From Lachnospiraceae bacterium (lineage in GTDB: Bacteria > Bacillota > Clostridia > Lachnospirales > Lachnospiraceae), in contig CAJTCV010000010.1 in assembly GCA_910574805.1 (NCBI GenBank), positions 1 to 64,000 of the forward strand: DNA of 64,000 nucleotides. The letters run 5' to 3'. Position numbers and translations under genes: made by a program. The notes below the pieces were generated by a model. That model did no database searches, was not told where the DNA came from, and saw only the letters and a program-made list of their open reading frames with translations. Each line of letters begins with the position of its first letter. The first letter of the stretch is position 1. Below are positions 25,914-34,412 of this stretch, one piece after another.

Positions 25914-26630
25914 TCATTGTTTTCCGTCTCTGAGACGTCCCACAAAATTCTCCACCAGCGCTACGCTGTGCGCGATGGCCTGGCGTTCAAAAGTCGGATA
26001 ATCCACGGTTGCGCTGTCGTCCGCCTTATCGGAAACAGCGCGTATGATCACAAAGGGAATCTGGTTCAGCCAGGCTGCCTGTGCAATGGCCGCCCCTTCC
26101 ATCTCCGTACACATCCCGCCGAACTGTCCGATAATACGTGCTTTTACCTTTTTGTCCGAGATAAACTGATCACCGCTGACTACCCGTCCGGTGAACACCT
26201 GGATTCCGGGCACTGCTTCCTCACAGGCAGCCCGGGCCTTCTCCACCAGTTCCGCATCCGCCCGAAAACAGCTGATCTCCATCCGCGGAATCACTCCCGG
26301 CTCATAGCCAAAACCTGTGGCGTCCATATCATGCTGCAGCGCGTCTGTGGAAATCACAATATCACCGATATTGATCTCTGCCTTCAGTGACCCCGCGATC
26401 CCCGTATTGATGACTGCATCCACCCCATAGATATCCGCCAGAATCTGTGTACAGATCCCCGCATTTACCTTGCCGATGCCGCTGCGGACCACCACTGCCT
26501 CCACACCGTTAAATGTTCCCGAATAAAAATCCATGGACGCTTTTCGGAGCATCTTCCCATCCGCAAGCTTCTCCCGAAGGGCTGTCACTTCTTCTTCCAT
26601 GGCACCGATGATGCCGATCTTCTTTATCAT
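25914..26630 (-). CDS. mtnN: 5'-methylthioadenosine/S-adenosylhomocysteine nucleosidase
   Basis: 238 residues, full length. IGIIGAMEEEVTALRE holds the catalytic Glu near residue 12; GIGKVNAG, NTGIAGSLKAEINIGDIVIS and MCTEMEGAAIAQAAW form the nucleoside-binding site, and IIRAVSDKADDSA has the catalytic Asp. It splits methylthioadenosine and SAH, feeding methionine salvage and the LuxS/AI-2 route. It appears monocistronic. Confidence 0.96.
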   Translation of the reverse strand: MIKKIGIIGAMEEEVTALREKLADGKMLRKASMDFYSGTFNGVEAVVVRSGIGKVNAGICTQILADIYGVDAVINTGIAGSLKAEINIGDIVISTDALQHDMDATGFGYEPGVIPRMEISCFRADAELVEKARAACEEAVPGIQVFTGRVVSGDQFISDKKVKARIIGQFGGMCTEMEGAAIAQAAWLNQIPFVIIRAVSDKADDSATVDYPTFERQAIAHSVALVENFVGRLRDGKQ

Positions 26631-27167
26631 ATTCAGATACCTCTCTTTCCCTGTAATCTTCCATCAGTATACCGAAAACCGCTTCATTTTACAAGCATAT
26701 GGTTTTCTCTCCAGAGCCGACTCCGCAGGCAGAACAGTATGATATTCGTTTTCCGCCGCTTATATGCTGTATCTTTCTTTGCTCTGTATTTCTTTCATTT
26801 TTTGTATATTTTCTTAAATATTTGCTGTATTCAAGATTGCTGTATGCTGTAGTCATATCATCGGAAATCTTCTGAAATACAAAGACAACCTCGTCGGACT
26901 GCTTCAGGTCCTGGCCGATGCGGAAGCGGTCTCCCGGGACACCTGTGAAGTCATTGCCGACTGCACCGGTGAAAAAGGAGGCTGAATCTCTAAAGGATGA
27001 GAAGCATTCAGATGCTCATTATGAAAAAGACGCATTTTACGGACGAATCCTGCCGATAAGAATGCTCTGGAAATATCCTGTGCTTTCTGCTATACTATGT
27101 TCCAAAACAGACAGACTCTCCCCTGCGAGTCACGCGGGAGTGCCTGCCGAAGAAGGAGGCATGATCT
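26631..27167. other. Intergenic region with an unidentified startless open frame
   Basis: A plus-strand frame at 26818-26985 reads IIGNLLKYKDNLVGLLQVLA and ends CEVIADCTGEKGG, which looks protein-like, but it has no ATG, GTG or TTG start and begins after an in-frame stop. It may be the tail of a decayed gene. The rest (26986-27167) has the upstream region of the TSCPD gene. No RNA gene was recognised. Confidence 0.35.
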
Positions 27168-27416
27168 ATGGTATATAAAACAAAGGGCACCTGTTCTCAG
27201 GCGATTAACGTGGAAGTAGAAAATGGAGTCATCACCTTTGTCCAGTTTGTAGGCGGATGTGCAGGCAACACGGAAGGAATCGCCAAACTCGTCACCGGCA
27301 TGAAGGCGGATGACGTCATCAGGAAGCTGGAAGGGACTCCCTGCGGCAATCGTCCCACTTCCTGCCCCGATCAGCTCGCCAGAGCACTGAAACAGCTGAA
27401 AGCTGCTCAGGCATGA
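27168..27416 (+). CDS. TIGR03905-family TSCPD domain protein
   Basis: 82 residues. The motif CSQAINVEVENGVITFVQFV and GGCAGNTEGIAKLVTGM, ending in TSCPDQLARAL, is the TSCPD domain seen at the C-terminus of some ribonucleotide reductases and as small stand-alone proteins in Clostridia. Conserved cysteines suggest metal or redox binding. GAAGGAGGCATGATCT precedes the start. A strong terminator follows at 27441-27488. Confidence 0.88.
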   Translation: MVYKTKGTCSQAINVEVENGVITFVQFVGGCAGNTEGIAKLVTGMKADDVIRKLEGTPCGNRPTSCPDQLARALKQLKAAQA

Positions 27417-27440
27417 TCTCAGGTACATAATTTTCATTTT

Positions 27441-27488
27441 AAAAAAGGGTACTCTCAAGTTGGGGAAACTTGAGAATACCCCTTTTTT
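27441..27488 (+). terminator. Rho-independent terminator after the TSCPD gene
   Basis: GGGTACTCTCAAGTT pairs with AACTTGAGAATACCC around a GGGG loop, with one small mismatch, followed by six T residues. It is flanked by A-runs, so it may act in both directions. Confidence 0.9.
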
Positions 27489-27837
27489 ATGGACGTTGTA
27501 AACTTGTTGGTTCGTATGTGCTGTTGACAGTTTGATTAGTAAGTTACAAGTTTACGTTTTGGATTCGGTTTAAATCCCTTACCTGTATTCAGTTGTAAGG
27601 ATGATCCGGTTCCTTCACAGATCATCATGTCTTCCGTTCGCGTGAAAAAAACTCCTGTTAAGGAATCAAAGTTTTACCTACTGCACTCCGTCCGAGGCGT
27701 ATCTCAGACATGATACAGTCTGGCAGATGTTGTGGGGTATGTTGTTGCCATCAACTGCAGCCTGATGACAGACAAACATTTTTTACCTTACGGTAATGAT
27801 TTTTGGAATCGAAATTCCTGCTGCTCCATCTTGATGA
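27489..27837. other. Intergenic region without a supported gene
   Basis: Only a 28-codon plus-strand frame beginning at an ATG near 27628 is seen (MSSVRVKKTPVKESKFYLLH), possibly the first codons of a lost transposase. It has no ribosome site and stops early. No hairpins with T-runs or RNA genes were recognised. Confidence 0.3.
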
Positions 27838-28323
27838 TCAGTCAATATGGAGTGCATCGGTACAAGTGGTCGTAGTCTCTGTATATCCATCCTGCGTAAC
27901 TGAATGAACACCTTTCACACTATAATACTTGCCCCTGTCAATTTTATACTGGCCACTTTCTGTTGTCGCAACCGAAGCATTTTCTGCAATATCCGTCCAG
28001 TAATCCAGCGTATGCCACATGGTTTCACCATCGTCACTCTGATCCAGATAAATACGCACATATACTCTGTCACAATCAAATTTTGCCATCGTATATCCGT
28101 CACAAACTGCATGACCGGTTTTCCCTTCCGCCACTTTAGAAAGGCCAGTCATTAGATAAACACCTCGGCTAATGCTGTACCATGTGTCAGAAGCTTCTGA
28201 TTCCTGCACATCATACACATGATAACCTGCAGGTGTAACCTCCTCTGCGCAAACAGTCAGACTGCTGCAGGAAAGTAACAGCCCTGACAGGATCAATGCT
28301 CCATTGCCTCGCCAGCTTTTCAT
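27838..28323 (-). CDS. Secreted DUF6147-like protein
   Basis: 161 residues from ATG at 28323 with GGAGG 8 nt upstream. A signal peptide (GALILSGLLLSCSSLTVCAE) is likely cleaved after VCA. The mature part has DVQESEASDTWYSISRGVYL, then MTGLSKVAEGKT, and ends YYSVKGVHSVTQDGYTETTT, then TCTDAL, which I associate with DUF6147. The function is unknown. It lies just downstream of the DUF4367 protein. Confidence 0.7.
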   Translation of the reverse strand: MKSWRGNGALILSGLLLSCSSLTVCAEEVTPAGYHVYDVQESEASDTWYSISRGVYLMTGLSKVAEGKTGHAVCDGYTMAKFDCDRVYVRIYLDQSDDGETMWHTLDYWTDIAENASVATTESGQYKIDRGKYYSVKGVHSVTQDGYTETTTTCTDALHID

Positions 28324-28400
28324 GGCAACCACCTCCTCTCCATAAATGATTTGTAAGCCTTACACTATAATAACGATTAAGAAACCATTTTTTGACAAGA

Positions 28401-29171
28401 TTATTCGTTTTTTATTGCAATATTTTCTAAAATTTTTATAAACAGGTCCTCATCCACAACACCAATCACGGAATAATATGTATTCAGGTATTCAAAGGCG
28501 GTTATATAATACACTCCTCCATCAACATCCTGATACTCTAAAACATCTACATCAAGACCATTAGAGATTATTTCAATCGTATCCGACTTTATCCCATCCG
28601 GACGATTATCCACATTAGAACCCTTATAATTTTTGCTGATGTAAACATATAGATTTTTCTCATCTATTTTGTAATTAATTAATACACTTTTCTCATCCTC
28701 TTTGATCCTGTATCCAGAAATATACATTCCTTCCGGTTGATATGGTAATCTCACCGGCAATACCCCCAGTTTTTCTTCGATCTCCTGACAAATCTCCTCC
28801 TCGTCATATTCTCTTTCCAGGGCATCCGTACTATTCACCTTTATAGTAAACTCGTCCTCCCCCACCTGACGCTCCATGATCACCGGCTTATACAGCCTGT
28901 TGCCAGTGCCCACCATTCCCCAGACAGCAAAAGTCGACATAGCAGCCGCTGCCGCAATGATCATGCGCCTGCGGATCCGTACCATGCCGGTCTTATGTTT
29001 CCGTGCCTCTATTTCTCTGTGTATATCCTGAAGTCTCTCCATTGGCATCTCAATATCCTGAAGCGCCTCTGATTCCATAAGAAACTTTTCCCGCTCATCT
29101 GCCATGGCCGTCAGATCTTCGTCGATCCTGTCCCGCAGCCATTCGTCCATATCATCATATCTACGCTTCAT
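28401..29171 (-). CDS. DUF4367-type transmembrane protein, possible anti-sigma factor
   Basis: 256 residues: a cytoplasmic acidic N-terminus (about 1-65), one membrane helix (MIIAAAAAMSTFAVWGMV, about 70-87), then an extracytoplasmic domain ending DVDVLEYQDVDGGVYYITAF, then EYLNTYYSVIG, the DUF4367 pattern. Such proteins commonly sit beside ECF sigma factors and may sense envelope stress. Here the nearest sigma genes (30711-31895) lie on the same strand but beyond murG, so the pairing is inferred. Confidence 0.65.
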   Translation of the reverse strand: MKRRYDDMDEWLRDRIDEDLTAMADEREKFLMESEALQDIEMPMERLQDIHREIEARKHKTGMVRIRRRMIIAAAAAMSTFAVWGMVGTGNRLYKPVIMERQVGEDEFTIKVNSTDALEREYDEEEICQEIEEKLGVLPVRLPYQPEGMYISGYRIKEDEKSVLINYKIDEKNLYVYISKNYKGSNVDNRPDGIKSDTIEIISNGLDVDVLEYQDVDGGVYYITAFEYLNTYYSVIGVVDEDLFIKILENIAIKNE

Positions 29172-29613
29172 ACCAACCCTTTTCTTTCAGATGCCATCAG
29201 ATTTTCCGGCGAGGCAGAGACCGGAAGGCCTCTGCTCCCGCCATATGGATCCATCCATAAAACTGCCGTCATAGACAACAGCTCCATCTGCTGTCCATGA
29301 CAGCCCCTCCAGGGGATACGCATGGTTTTGTAAATTCTGCATTCACGCGCAGCAAAACCCCGCGCGGGAGATTCCGGGCCTCTTTTGCCGGATCTCCGGT
29401 TCTTTCCTCTCCGGCCCTGCCGGAGATTCTTTCTCTTCTGTTCCTTACTTTGTACATACAGTTATTCTGATCCATACCTGCTTCTCAAGGCCGTCTGCTC
29501 TTTCTGAGCTCCGAAAAGCTCTGCCTGAAAGCCTTCTCTGTATGGACAACAATGCTATTTGGATATATAATCTATAATTAGATATATTATACTCCAAGGA
29601 GGATTACCATCCC
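29172..29613. other. Intergenic region upstream of murG
   Basis: No supported gene. A 68-codon minus-strand frame at 29269-29475 lacks a convincing ribosome site and protein-like composition. The right end is AT-rich (29558-29592) with several TATAAT-like boxes and should hold the murG promoter; I could not fix one -35/-10 pair. Several GC-rich inverted stretches (for example CCGGA/TCCGG near 29390-29425) could form hairpins. Confidence 0.4.
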
Positions 29614-30678
29614 ATGAAGCATATCATACTCACCGGCGGCGGAACAGCCGGCCATGTGACTCCCAATATTGCACTGCTCCCCCGCCTGCGTCAGGCAGGG
29701 TATGAGATCTCCTATATCGGCTCCCGGGAAGGGCTGGAGAAAAAGCTGATCGAAGCCCAGAACATCCCTTATTACGGGATCTCTTCCGGCAAGCTGCGCC
29801 GATATTTTGACTGGAAGAACTTTACCGATCCCTTCCGGGTCATCAAGGGCTTTTCAGAGGCCACCGCCCTGATGAAGCGTCTGAAGCCGGACATCGTCTT
29901 TTCCAAAGGCGGTTTCGTGTCCGTACCTGTGGTCATGGCGGCAAAACGCTGTCATATTCCCGTGATCTGCCATGAATCCGATCTGACTCCCGGCCTTGCC
30001 AACCGCCTGAGCCTCCCTGCCGCCACAAAGGTCTGCTGTAATTTTCCGGAGACGCTGGAGCATCTCCCCGCCGAAAAAGCAGTCCTGACCGGCTGCCCCA
30101 TACGCCGGGAACTGACAGAGGGCAAACGAGCGGCTGCTCTGACCCTCACCGGCTTTCTGCCTGACAAACCTGTCCTCATGGTCATGGGCGGCAGCCTCGG
30201 AGCTGCTGCCGTCAATCAGGCCGTCCGGGAAGCCCTGCCGGAGCTCCTGAAAGACTGGCAGGTGGTCCATCTGTGCGGCAAAGGAAAACTGGACGAAAGC
30301 CTCCGGAATCTCAAAGGTTATGTACAATATGAGTATATCCAGAAGGAGCTTCCGGATCTCTTCGCCCTGTGCGATATCGTCATTTCCAGGGCCGGCGCCA
30401 ACGCCATCTGCGAGCTACTTGCCCTGCGAAAGCCCACGCTCCTGATCCCGCTCCCTGCAAAGTCCAGCCGCGGGGACCAGATCCTTAATGCCAGATCCTT
30501 TGAGCGCCAGGGCTTTTCCATGGTCCTTGAAGAAGCAGAAGTGAATCAGAAGACACTTCCCGAGGCCGTCTCCCACCTCTGGGAACATCGCAGTGAATAT
30601 ATCAAAGCCATGGAAAAATGTCCGCAGACCGGCGCCGTCGACAGGATCTGTGCGCTGATCGAACAGACACTCTCCTAG
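29614..30678 (+). CDS. murG: MurG, lipid II synthase glycosyltransferase
   Basis: 354 residues. Transfers GlcNAc from UDP-GlcNAc to lipid I at the inner membrane face. ILTGGGTAGHVTPNIAL is the N-terminal glycine-rich loop; FSKGGFVSVPVVMAA, MVMGGSLGAAAVN and ISRAGANAICELLALRKPTL, followed by LIPLP, complete the signature. AAGGAGG lies 11 nt before the ATG. The gene stands alone on the plus strand, not in a dcw cluster, as in some Clostridia. Confidence 0.95.
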   Translation: MKHIILTGGGTAGHVTPNIALLPRLRQAGYEISYIGSREGLEKKLIEAQNIPYYGISSGKLRRYFDWKNFTDPFRVIKGFSEATALMKRLKPDIVFSKGGFVSVPVVMAAKRCHIPVICHESDLTPGLANRLSLPAATKVCCNFPETLEHLPAEKAVLTGCPIRRELTEGKRAAALTLTGFLPDKPVLMVMGGSLGAAAVNQAVREALPELLKDWQVVHLCGKGKLDESLRNLKGYVQYEYIQKELPDLFALCDIVISRAGANAICELLALRKPTLLIPLPAKSSRGDQILNARSFERQGFSMVLEEAEVNQKTLPEAVSHLWEHRSEYIKAMEKCPQTGAVDRICALIEQTLS

Positions 30679-30710
30679 ACATTTACAGGCCGGATCTTCC
30701 AAAGGGGCCT

Positions 30711-31241
30711 TCAGCGGTCCCTTTCGGGATATTCAAGTTCATACCACTCTCTTAATTTTTCTTTTGCTCTCTGTCTCCATTTACCCACCAGAGATTTCTT
30801 AACACCCTTCCTTCTGCTGATCTCATCATCGCTCATTCGTCCTACATAGTACAGGATCAGCGCATCATACCAGTCCCTCTTTTCCCGCTTCAGCCGCTCC
30901 AGTACTCTGCCTTTTATCCTGCTTTCTTCCCGTTCCTCCACAATAAGCGCTGTGTCAGAACGCTGGTCTGCAAATTTTTCCTCATTTTCTTCCAGCCCGA
31001 TGGTGGTGGAATACTGCCCGCCCTTTTTCAGATAATCCAGTGCCAGACGCTCAGATACCACCAGCAGCCATCGTTTAATTTCCTCAGGCTTCAGGCTGTC
31101 CAGATGATCCGACAGGCGGATAAAGGTCTCCTGACACAGATCTTCCGTCGTATGATAGTCCACATACAGACAGATGTTTCGGATCACCATATCACTGTAT
31201 TGTACAAAGTAATCATCGATGCGATGATCCTTTTCATTCAT
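30711..31241 (-). CDS. ECF-type sigma-70 family factor (copy 1)
   Basis: 176 residues. Region 2 is DDYFVQYSDMVIRNICLYVD, then YHTTEDLCQETFIRL, and region 4 has the helix-turn-helix YYVGRMSDDEISRRKGVKKS, then LVGKWRQRAKEKL. Both are typical of small sigma factors. It shares most of its sequence with the next gene (31359-31895), so the pair is a tandem duplication. The target promoters are unknown. Confidence 0.85.
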   Translation of the reverse strand: MNEKDHRIDDYFVQYSDMVIRNICLYVDYHTTEDLCQETFIRLSDHLDSLKPEEIKRWLLVVSERLALDYLKKGGQYSTTIGLEENEEKFADQRSDTALIVEEREESRIKGRVLERLKREKRDWYDALILYYVGRMSDDEISRRKGVKKSLVGKWRQRAKEKLREWYELEYPERDR

Positions 31242-31358
31242 AGCTCCTCACCGATACCCCCTTACTGACTGGCTACCAGCTTCTTTGTACAGTCTCACAC
31301 CTTATGATACACCATGCTGATTATATCAGAACGATGTAAAAAAGTCCACAGACCGCCG

Positions 31359-31895
31359 CTATTGATATTGTTCTCCTTCTGTTTCCTCTTCTTTGTACAT
31401 CTCTCTCAGCCAGTCCTGCGCCCGTTTTCTCCACTGGGCGGCCAGGGATCGCCGAATCCCTTTCTCCCGGCTGATCTCTCCATCTGTCATCCTCCCCACA
31501 TAATACAGCATCAGTACATCATACCAGTCCCATCTCTCCCGCCGCAGCCGCTCCAGGACTCTCAGCCTCTTTCTGCTGTCTTCCCGTTCCAGTACAATCT
31601 CTGCCGGGTCCGAACAGAATTCCAGAAGCTCTGCATCCGCCATGTTCAGTCCGGGGACGGTCGTATACTGTCCGCCTTTTTTCAGATGATCCATCGCCAG
31701 ATGCTCGGATACCACGATCAGCCAGCTCACAATTTTCGCCGGCTTCACCCGGTCCAGATACTTCTGCAGACGGATAAAGGTCTCCTGACACAGATCTTCC
31801 GCCGTATGATAATCCACATACAGACAGATGTTCCGGATCACGATGTCCTTGTGCTGCACAAAGTAATCATCCAGACGATGATCCATCTCCCTCAT
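31359..31895 (-). CDS. ECF-type sigma-70 family factor (copy 2)
   Basis: 178 residues, closely similar to the adjacent copy: DDYFVQHKDIVIRNICLYVD, then YHTAEDLCQETFIRL, in region 2 and YYVGRMTDGEISREKGIRRS, then LAAQWRKRAQDWL, in region 4. The linkers differ most. The 117-bp gap to copy 1 lacks a clear terminator, so both may be cotranscribed. It lies 21 nt downstream of the HIT gene. Confidence 0.85.
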   Translation of the reverse strand: MREMDHRLDDYFVQHKDIVIRNICLYVDYHTAEDLCQETFIRLQKYLDRVKPAKIVSWLIVVSEHLAMDHLKKGGQYTTVPGLNMADAELLEFCSDPAEIVLEREDSRKRLRVLERLRRERWDWYDVLMLYYVGRMTDGEISREKGIRRSLAAQWRKRAQDWLREMYKEEETEGEQYQ

Positions 31896-31916
31896 ATATT
31901 TTTACCGAATACCCTC

Positions 31917-32330
31917 TCACTGGCTGTCCACCAGGCGCTTTATTTCCTCCATCTCTTCCGGTGTCGTCTCTCCTGGTTTCCAGAGTATCCCCGCCCGGTC
32001 ATCCTTATAACGGGGAATCAGGTGCATATGAAAATGAAAGACCGTCTGCCCCGCCGCTTCTCCGTTATTCTGAACCAGATTCATGCCGTCGGCGCCGAGG
32101 GCATCCTTCATCCTCCCTGCAATCCGCTTTGCCCTTACCAGGACCTTTTGGGCCACTTCATCCTCAAGTTCAAAAAGATCTTTATAATGCTCTTTGGGAA
32201 GCAGAAGCGCATGCCCTCTCGTGGCCGGCCCCAGATCCAGAATCACGCGGAAATCCTCATCTTCATACAGTGTCACAGACGGGATCCCGCCATTGGCGAT
32301 CTTACAAAATATACAGTTTTCCTCTCTCAT
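31917..32330 (-). CDS. HIT-family nucleotide hydrolase
   Basis: 137 residues, normal length. CIFCKIANGGIP with its Cys pair, GHALLLPKEHYKDLFEL and the catalytic histidine triad HFHMHLIPRY are visible. The family hydrolyses nucleoside phosphoramidates and dinucleotide polyphosphates; the exact substrate is open. It precedes the sigma genes on the same strand. Confidence 0.93.
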   Translation of the reverse strand: MREENCIFCKIANGGIPSVTLYEDEDFRVILDLGPATRGHALLLPKEHYKDLFELEDEVAQKVLVRAKRIAGRMKDALGADGMNLVQNNGEAAGQTVFHFHMHLIPRYKDDRAGILWKPGETTPEEMEEIKRLVDSQ

Positions 32331-32519
32331 AAAACAACCTCCTGCTTTCTAAGCTCTGCATCCGTCCCTCCTTCGTTTCCCGCGGGGGCAGTCCGGACAG
32401 ATGCCGTTTACAGTTCTTTTTCATTATATTCTTAAGCCAGACTCGCTTTTTGTCGAAATTTGTCGAACGATTTTATTTGCCATTTTTTGACATATCTGCT
32501 ATATTACAGACAGGGAGTG

Positions 32520-33275
32520 ATGACAGTGCTGACTTATGACGAACAGGAAAAAATGGCACGTCTGATGGCAAAGGATAAGAATTTCCATGAGCTGATCACC
32601 GCCATCAAGAATGATTACCATCTTACTCTTTCCCAGATTTCTCATGAGATTCGTAATCCTCTCACTTATATGGACAGTTCCATCCAATGGATACAGAAAC
32701 TGCATCCGGAGGTTGAGGACTTTGAATTCTGGGGGCAGATGAAACATGATCTTCAGTATCTGAAAGTACTTCTGGATGACATCTCCGCTTTCAATAACGG
32801 AGAACAACTGACCATCAGCAGGATTGAACCCAAAAGCTTCGCCTGCGACCTGAAAGATACGCTCCTTCCGGAGTTGCTGGACAGGCACATCCCGCTTCTG
32901 ATCAAGCTGGACGACACCTATCCTGATTTCTATGGTGATCCCATCCGGCTGAAGCAGGCATTTATCAATCTGATCAAAAATTCCATGGAAGCCATCACGG
33001 AGCGGGGACGTATCACACTGAAAGTATTTACTCACGACAAACGGCTGATGATCGCCGTCAAAGACAACGGCTGCGGAATTCCCGCAGAACACCAGCAGAA
33101 CATTTTCCGTCCTTTTGTGACTTATAAGGAAAATGGCACCGGACTTGGACTCTCCATCGTCCGACGGATCGTACTGGCGCACCACGGCACCATTCATCTG
33201 CGCTCCGCCGTCGGAAAAGGCACCGAGATCCAGGTGCACCTACCATTATTGCCAGCATCTCATATTTGTATATAA
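32520..33275 (+). CDS. Soluble orphan sensor histidine kinase
   Basis: About 251 residues from ATG at 32520 (CAGGGAGTG upstream; a GTG at 32526 is also possible). There is no membrane segment and no recognised sensor domain. The H box is SQISHEIRNPLTYM. The N box FINLIKNSMEAI, G1 DNGCGIPAEHQQNIF and G2 NGTGLGLSIVRRIV form a complete HATPase. No response regulator is adjacent. Stand-alone soluble kinases in Clostridia often feed the sporulation phosphorelay or phosphorylate Spo0A, but nothing here proves that. Confidence 0.88.
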   Translation: MTVLTYDEQEKMARLMAKDKNFHELITAIKNDYHLTLSQISHEIRNPLTYMDSSIQWIQKLHPEVEDFEFWGQMKHDLQYLKVLLDDISAFNNGEQLTISRIEPKSFACDLKDTLLPELLDRHIPLLIKLDDTYPDFYGDPIRLKQAFINLIKNSMEAITERGRITLKVFTHDKRLMIAVKDNGCGIPAEHQQNIFRPFVTYKENGTGLGLSIVRRIVLAHHGTIHLRSAVGKGTEIQVHLPLLPASHICI

Positions 33276-33291
33276 TTATCCCAGATGGGTT

Positions 33292-33696
33292 TTATAGAGG
33301 GGAGGAAGACTCTCCGCTGCCTTCCCCTCCTATGAGACCCGCTTCTTCCTTCTTTTCCCGATCCATTTTGTATATCGCAGAGCTCAGCTCCGGACGGGGC
33401 GTATAGAGACTCTCTTCCTGCCGGAGAGATGCCGATTCATTGACCTGTTCCGGAAAGCGGATGAGTGCCTCCTTTCCGGACCTTCTGAGCCTTTTGATCC
33501 GGTATTCCAGCTTCGCCGCACCGGACCAGCTCTCTGTCTCCCACACCATTTCCAGCGACGCAGGTCTGTGACTCTTTGTATATTTCGCACCTGCTTTTTT
33601 CTGCTGAAAATGTTCCCCCATCCTGCGTTCCAGATCCATGGCGATCCCTGTATAGAGAGAACCGTCTCTGCACCGGAGCATATAGATGTACGGCAT
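33292..33696 (-). CDS. GIY-YIG nuclease family protein
   Basis: 134 residues. PYIYMLRCRDGSLYTGIAMD has the Y-I-Y/Y-T-G core, followed by the conserved Arg in ERRMGEHF, and YRIKRLRRSGKEALI ends the domain. The last 45 residues are a charged, low-complexity tail. Small GIY-YIG proteins of this YhbQ/UPF0213 type have DNA-related roles that are poorly defined. Its start overlaps the stop of the acetyltransferase gene. Confidence 0.9.
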   Translation of the reverse strand: MPYIYMLRCRDGSLYTGIAMDLERRMGEHFQQKKAGAKYTKSHRPASLEMVWETESWSGAAKLEYRIKRLRRSGKEALIRFPEQVNESASLRQEESLYTPRPELSSAIYKMDREKKEEAGLIGGEGSGESSSPL

Positions 33697-34199
33697 CAGT
33701 CCGCCCTCTTTTTCACCATATGGATACGGGACCAGCTCTCACCGCAGTATTCTGCCGCGTGTGCTTCCACATGGTCCTCCACAAACCCCACTTTTCTGTA
33801 GCAGGCATATGCCTGCGGATTGCAGTCAAATACGCCCAGCGTCACATAGTCGGCCTCCAGCACATCAAAGGCACAGGTCAGCACTTTTTCCAGCATCTGG
33901 CGCCCCAGTCCCTGTCCGCGTCTGGCATTGTCCACCGCAATCAGTCCCAGATGCACATGGTTCTTCTCAAAATCCATCCACATGCAGAGATGCCCCATGA
34001 CGGTTCCCTGTTCGTCGACGCCTGCCATCATCCACTGGTCTTCTCTCTCTTCTGCCTTCTGCAGATGGCTTATCAGCTGCTCTTCTGTCAGCGGATACTG
34101 AAAGATTCCGGAACACCACATGACCATGGTGCGCTCATCGTCAAACCATGACAGAATCTTTTTTGCATCCCCTTTTTTAAACGGTCTCAGACGTATCAT
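33696..34199 (-). CDS. GNAT-family N-acetyltransferase
   Basis: 167 residues. LIAVDNARRGQGLGRQMLEK is the acetyl-CoA binding motif A (R/QxxGxG/A), and GVFDCNPQAYACYRKVGFVE is motif B. The substrate is unknown. The stop codon overlaps the start of the GIY-YIG gene, so the two form an operon. Confidence 0.9.
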   Translation of the reverse strand: MIRLRPFKKGDAKKILSWFDDERTMVMWCSGIFQYPLTEEQLISHLQKAEEREDQWMMAGVDEQGTVMGHLCMWMDFEKNHVHLGLIAVDNARRGQGLGRQMLEKVLTCAFDVLEADYVTLGVFDCNPQAYACYRKVGFVEDHVEAHAAEYCGESWSRIHMVKKRAD

Positions 34200-34412
34200 G
34201 CCGTTTCCCCCGCTCTTCTATTTTTTTCAATCATAGCAACTTCCCCTGTAATTGTCAATTCGGATGGCATTTTTTTCCAGAACGGCCTCCTGTTTTGACA
34301 AAGCAGAGAAACCGTCCGCGGCTTCCTGTGTCCTGCGCACATCCATACTTGCATACAGGAGCAATCAATGATAAGCTTATACCATAAAATTTTTACCTGG
34401 GGGATAACAATC

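Noticed and set aside
29269-29475. 68-codon minus-strand frame upstream of the DUF4367 gene
   Set aside because: No clear ribosome site, unusual composition and no recognised family; treated as intergenic.
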